Shown here piece by piece: positions 5,913 through 6,217 of a DNA stretch of 6,217 bases. This DNA is from DATMXS01 sp050260275. GTDB taxonomy: Bacteria; Acidobacteriota; Terriglobia; Bryobacterales; Bryobacteraceae. Numbering within the stretch: position 1 is the first letter of the stretch; every line of letters begins with the position of its first letter. The stretch spans positions 1 to 6,217 of the forward strand of contig JBLNBX010000278.1 of NCBI GenBank assembly GCA_050260275.1, given 5' to 3'. The notes beneath the pieces were generated by a model that worked only from the letters and a program-made list of their open reading frames with translations, was not told the origin of the DNA and ran no database searches. The position numbers and the translations under genes were made by a program.

Positions 5913-6217
5913 GGGAATTGTTACGCTTTCGGCTCAAGATCCCTAATCTTGATTGACAATATGGCGTTGAGACCGACGTAGACTGCTAGTCCGCGTGGCT
6001 GCCGTGCGCCCTGTCTGGCTCTGTCGATAGTCCGACCGGGCTACGCTCTCAACCGGCCTGTCAACAAACGCGGACCTGTCAACGGAGAAAACGGAGAGTT
6101 CGAGGGGTTGAGAGAGGCCAACGCTATCAACCTGCATGGTTGAGAGCGCACCCCGGTCGGAGGCATTTCCAACTGGAGAAAACGCCCAGAACGCAAACAC
6201 CCGCAAATGTTTGGGAT
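5913..6217. other. Non-coding right-edge region with repeats
   Basis: I recognise no gene here. An 87-codon open frame on the minus strand (6206-5943) has no ribosome binding site, no family resemblance and crosses the inverted repeat, so I treat it as chance. The region holds the inverted repeat at 6031-6161, CCTGTCAAC twice (6057-6065 and 6075-6083, 18 bp apart) and GGAGAAAACG twice (6084-6093 and 6175-6184). On the minus strand the CCTGTCAAC copies read TTGACA, but no -10 element follows at the right distance. Confidence 0.5.
6031..6161. repeat. 24-bp imperfect inverted repeat around an 83-bp centre
   Basis: The arms are 6031-6054 and 6138-6161, with 22 of 24 positions complementary. They begin CCGACCGGG on the left (6032-6040) and end CCCCGGTCGG on the right (6151-6160). 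The inner parts are CTCTCAACC (6046-6054) and GGTTGAGAG (6138-6146). A further GGTTGAGAG at 6106-6114 offers a second pairing partner for the left arm. The length (131 bp) and arm size would fit a miniature mobile element, a folded RNA leader or a binding-site cluster. No target-site duplication is visible at the borders. Confidence 0.7.

Noticed and set aside
5952..5986. Plus-strand TTGACA at 5952-5957 as a promoter
   Set aside because: No AT-rich -10 element occurs 16-18 bp downstream and no plus-strand gene follows.
6031..6161. CRISPR array or tandem repeat array
   Set aside because: The repeats are inverted or unevenly spaced, with only two or three copies and no regular spacer length.
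5943..6206. 87-codon open frame on the minus strand
   Set aside because: There is no ribosome binding site and no recognisable family, and it spans the inverted repeat, so it is probably chance.

Overview
The window is about 6.2 kb of moderately GC-rich bacterial DNA, roughly 60 % GC by eye. The gene density, the outer-membrane barrel and the transposase type suggest a Gram-negative soil bacterium. A member of the Acidobacteria (Solibacter-like) is my best guess, but it rests on overall impression and no marker gene here settles it.

Left part (1-1626). A GNAT acetyltransferase of the AAC(6') aminoglycoside 6'-N-acetyltransferase type runs off the left edge on the minus strand. Its reading frame stays open about 260 bases upstream of the natural start. 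Next on the minus strand is a broken N-terminal piece of an ISNCY-like transposase with an in-frame stop. A complete DEDDh 3'-5' exonuclease gene (DnaQ-like) then reads on the plus strand. The mix of orientations, the IS scar and the resistance-type acetyltransferase give this part an accessory character.

Middle (1627-1951). No complete gene is visible. A short minus-strand open tail (1646-1765) may be a gene remnant. A strong GC hairpin with a T-run lies just downstream of cysK and is the likely terminator of the large minus-strand operon.

Right part (1952-5912, minus strand). Four genes appear to form one operon, transcribed right to left: a protein with a C-terminal ANTAR RNA-binding domain (TTG start), a secreted outer-membrane beta-barrel protein (DUF3034-like), metY (O-acetylhomoserine sulfhydrylase) and cysK (cysteine synthase). 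ANTAR and barrel genes overlap by 7 nt, and the remaining gaps are 26 and 6 nt. A good sigma70-type promoter (TTGACA, 17 bp, TAAACT) lies about 145 nt upstream of the ANTAR start codon. MetY and CysK both fix sulfide into amino acids (homocysteine and cysteine). The layout therefore suggests a sulfur-assimilation operon that carries its own putative antiterminator and an envelope protein. This is the most interesting unit in the window.

Right edge (5913-6217). No gene is recognised. It holds a 24-bp imperfect inverted repeat (22/24 matches) around an 83-bp centre, plus shorter direct repeats. The arms share a 9-base motif that could pair in two alternative ways.
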